Below are positions 5,374 to 6,982 of a DNA stretch of 6,982 bases, piece by piece (the first letter of the stretch is position 1; the number at the start of each line of letters is the position of its first letter). This DNA comes from an uncultured Odoribacter sp. Its GTDB lineage: Bacteria > Bacteroidota > Bacteroidia > Bacteroidales > Marinifilaceae. The notes under the pieces are model-generated. The model was not told the DNA's origin, ran no database searches, and saw only the letters and a list, made by a program, of their open reading frames with translations. The DNA lies in the NCBI GenBank assembly GCA_900544025.1, contig UQTM01000113.1, positions 1-6,982 of the forward strand, given 5' to 3'. Made by a program: the position numbers and the translations under genes.

Positions 5374-6951
5374 TTATTCTTTTCCGTCCGGATAAGCACA
5401 GGGCTTGCCGTTAGATTTCCAAACGGGCAAGTTGGCGTTGTTTTTGCGTAAAAAATCGCTCAACTCTTTTGCCAGGGTAACGGTAATTTTTTGATATTCA
5501 GCTTGTCCTGCCAGATCATGCTTTTCGGAAATGTCGGTTTGCAAATCATAAAGTTGATTTTTCCCGTCTTCATAGTTGTGTACTAATTTCCAGCGACCTT
5601 TTTTGATCGCACTTTGCGGTATGCCTACATCTTCCAGCCTTTCTCCCCAGTTGTTAGGGTAATGGAAATACAGAGGACGATCCGGGTTACCTTTTCCTTT
5701 TTTCAGGTTTTTTACAAAGCTTATTCCATCGATGTGTTGGGGTGTTTTGTATTTTTTTATCCCTGCCATTTCCAGTATCGACGGATAAAAATCTTCAATG
5801 ATGACAGGGGTGGTGTTCACGGTGTTTGCCTGAGTTATTCCCGGCCAGTAAACGATCATCGGTTCGCGAATGCCACCTTCATAGCAAGCTCCTTTGCCTC
5901 CCCGTAGCGGATAATTGCGTTGTGCCGCTTCTCCGCCCCGTCCTACGGAATAACCTCCGTTGTCGGACATAAAAATGATTATGGTGTTGTCGGCGATGCC
6001 TCTTTTTTCAACCAGATCCATTAAGTCTCCCAGGCTTTTGTCCATACCCTCGAGCAGGGTCGCATAACGAGCTTCGGTCGGTGTCATGCCTTTGTCGATG
6101 TACTTTTGGTAATAGCGTTTATCGGCGGCAAACGGGGCATGCACGGCATAGTGGCTCATATACAAAAAGAAAGGTTTTTGTCCGGCCAGGGCGGTATCGA
6201 TCAGTTTGGAGGCCTCACGGGTCAAGGCTTCCGTCAGGAAAATGTCCGTGCCGTGGTATGCTTCCAGGTCAGGAACGCCCCAGGGGGGAGTATATCCGCC
6301 TTTGGTTTTATTGCCGTAGTTTTCTTCTCCCAAGTAACTTCCCATGGCTCCGGCTGCATGCCCTGCTATGTTAAGATCGAAACCGATCGCCAGCGGGTTT
6401 TCGGCGGATGTGTTCAAGGCTCCGAAATGGGCTTTCCCTACAATGCAGGTCAGGTAACCGTTTTCAGAGAGTATTTGCGGCAGGCATTTGGCATAAAAGG
6501 CGTTTTTATCTCCGGGTGTCGGACTGATGCCGTTGTAATTCCATTTCTGAAAGGATAGTAATTTGTTGGGGGAATCGGTCGGTTTGTCTTTATTGAGTGT
6601 CCAATTCGAAACCTGATGCTGGGCGACGTTTGCCCCCGTCATTAAGCTCACTCTGGAAGGAGAACTGACCGGGCAGGCGTTGGCGTTGGTGAATTTCACT
6701 CCTTGCCGTGCCAGTCTTTCCATGTTTGGGGTGTGATAAATTTTGTTCAAAGGGGTAATGCTGTCCCAGAAAGGTTCGGACGTGTCCTGCCAACCCATAT
6801 CGTCCACTAAAAAAAGAATGATGTTGGGGTGTTTTTCATTTACCGGGTTTCCAAAACATTTTCCGGCAATACCGACTAAGGGCATTAATGCCCATGAAAA
6901 TATAGTTCGTGTATTCATGTGAGCGTGATTTTTACTTGCAAGTTTATTCAT
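5374..6951 (-). CDS. Exported serine-type sulfatase, S1 family
   Basis: A 525-residue alkaline-phosphatase-fold sulfatase hydrolysing sulfate esters; the substrate cannot be read from sequence, but gut Bacteroidetes use such enzymes on host and algal glycans. Residues 12-34 form a signal peptide (M12, basic residues, then a hydrophobic stretch to about G34); Cys32 is preceded by Lys, so this is not a lipobox. Catalytic features: metal-binding Asp50-Asp51 (LVDDMG); activation motif S96-S-P-S-R100, where Ser96 would be converted to formylglycine by an anaerobic radical-SAM maturase (anSME); Lys173 and His175 (VGKAHFG); His271 (AVHAP); Asp330-Asn331 (MSDNGG); and Lys353 in RGGKG. The C-terminal subdomain (about 425-525) has the usual GRWKLVHNY and LYDLQTD stretches. 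The length is normal. The start is uncertain: M1 (6951) suits the weak promoter box at the window edge, while M12 (6918) begins a more typical signal peptide. No maturase or SusC/D partner is in view, and I see no convincing terminator after it. Confidence 0.93.
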   Translation of the reverse strand: MNKLASKNHAHMNTRTIFSWALMPLVGIAGKCFGNPVNEKHPNIILFLVDDMGWQDTSEPFWDSITPLNKIYHTPNMERLARQGVKFTNANACPVSSPSRVSLMTGANVAQHQVSNWTLNKDKPTDSPNKLLSFQKWNYNGISPTPGDKNAFYAKCLPQILSENGYLTCIVGKAHFGALNTSAENPLAIGFDLNIAGHAAGAMGSYLGEENYGNKTKGGYTPPWGVPDLEAYHGTDIFLTEALTREASKLIDTALAGQKPFFLYMSHYAVHAPFAADKRYYQKYIDKGMTPTEARYATLLEGMDKSLGDLMDLVEKRGIADNTIIIFMSDNGGYSVGRGGEAAQRNYPLRGGKGACYEGGIREPMIVYWPGITQANTVNTTPVIIEDFYPSILEMAGIKKYKTPQHIDGISFVKNLKKGKGNPDRPLYFHYPNNWGERLEDVGIPQSAIKKGRWKLVHNYEDGKNQLYDLQTDISEKHDLAGQAEYQKITVTLAKELSDFLRKNNANLPVWKSNGKPCAYPDGKE

Positions 6952-6974
6952 TTTTTATTAAAAAAATTAGTAAG

Positions 6975-6982
6975 TAAAGATA
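6975..6982 (-). promoter_or_regulatory. Possible -7 box for the sulfatase gene
   Basis: The minus strand reads TATCTTTA, one mismatch from TAnnTTTG (last G replaced by A), 23 bp upstream of the first ATG of the sulfatase, nearly the same spacing as the meaB box. Its -33 partner would lie outside the window, so this is only a candidate. Confidence 0.3.

Noticed and set aside
6106..6558. Plus-strand frame of 150 codons inside the sulfatase gene
   Set aside because: It is antisense to conserved sulfatase sequence, including the Lys173/His271 regions. The other frames at 5614-5907, 6081-6374 and 6590-6793 are shadows for the same reason.

Overview
The window looks like chromosomal DNA from an anaerobic member of the Bacteroidales. 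The evidence is a methylmalonyl-CoA mutase GTPase (MeaB), a long bacterial-type pyruvate phosphate dikinase (PPDK), an exported serine-type sulfatase, no Shine-Dalgarno sequences before the genes, and copies of the Bacteroidetes -7 promoter box (TAnnTTTG) upstream of the genes. The genus cannot be fixed from the sequence.

Layout: all three recognisable genes lie on the minus strand, so transcription runs right to left. From the right edge: a sulfatase (6951-5374); a 234-bp gap carrying the ppdK promoter and a leader of about 120 nt; ppdK (5139-2407), followed by tandem TAA stops and a textbook intrinsic terminator (2336-2371); a roughly 380-bp spacer with a promoter box close to the meaB start; meaB (2023-917), followed 8 bp after its stop by a 17-bp inverted repeat (867-909). 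The remaining 866 bp hold no convincing gene. Their outer 360 bp are strikingly poor in A on the + strand (polypyrimidine, T-rich) and include a perfect mirror repeat.

The genes look like separate transcription units, each with its own candidate promoter, not an operon. PPDK (PEP/pyruvate interconversion with PPi) and MeaB (protection of the B12-dependent mutase of the succinate-propionate pathway) both belong to the central fermentative metabolism of gut Bacteroidetes. The sulfatase would desulfate host or dietary glycans or other sulfate esters in the periplasm. No mutA/mutB, SusC/D or sulfatase-maturase gene is visible here.

I see no evidence for a new defence, mobile or regulatory system. 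The items most worth a second look are the strand-asymmetric tract at the left edge, the structured ppdK leader, and the long inverted repeat after meaB.
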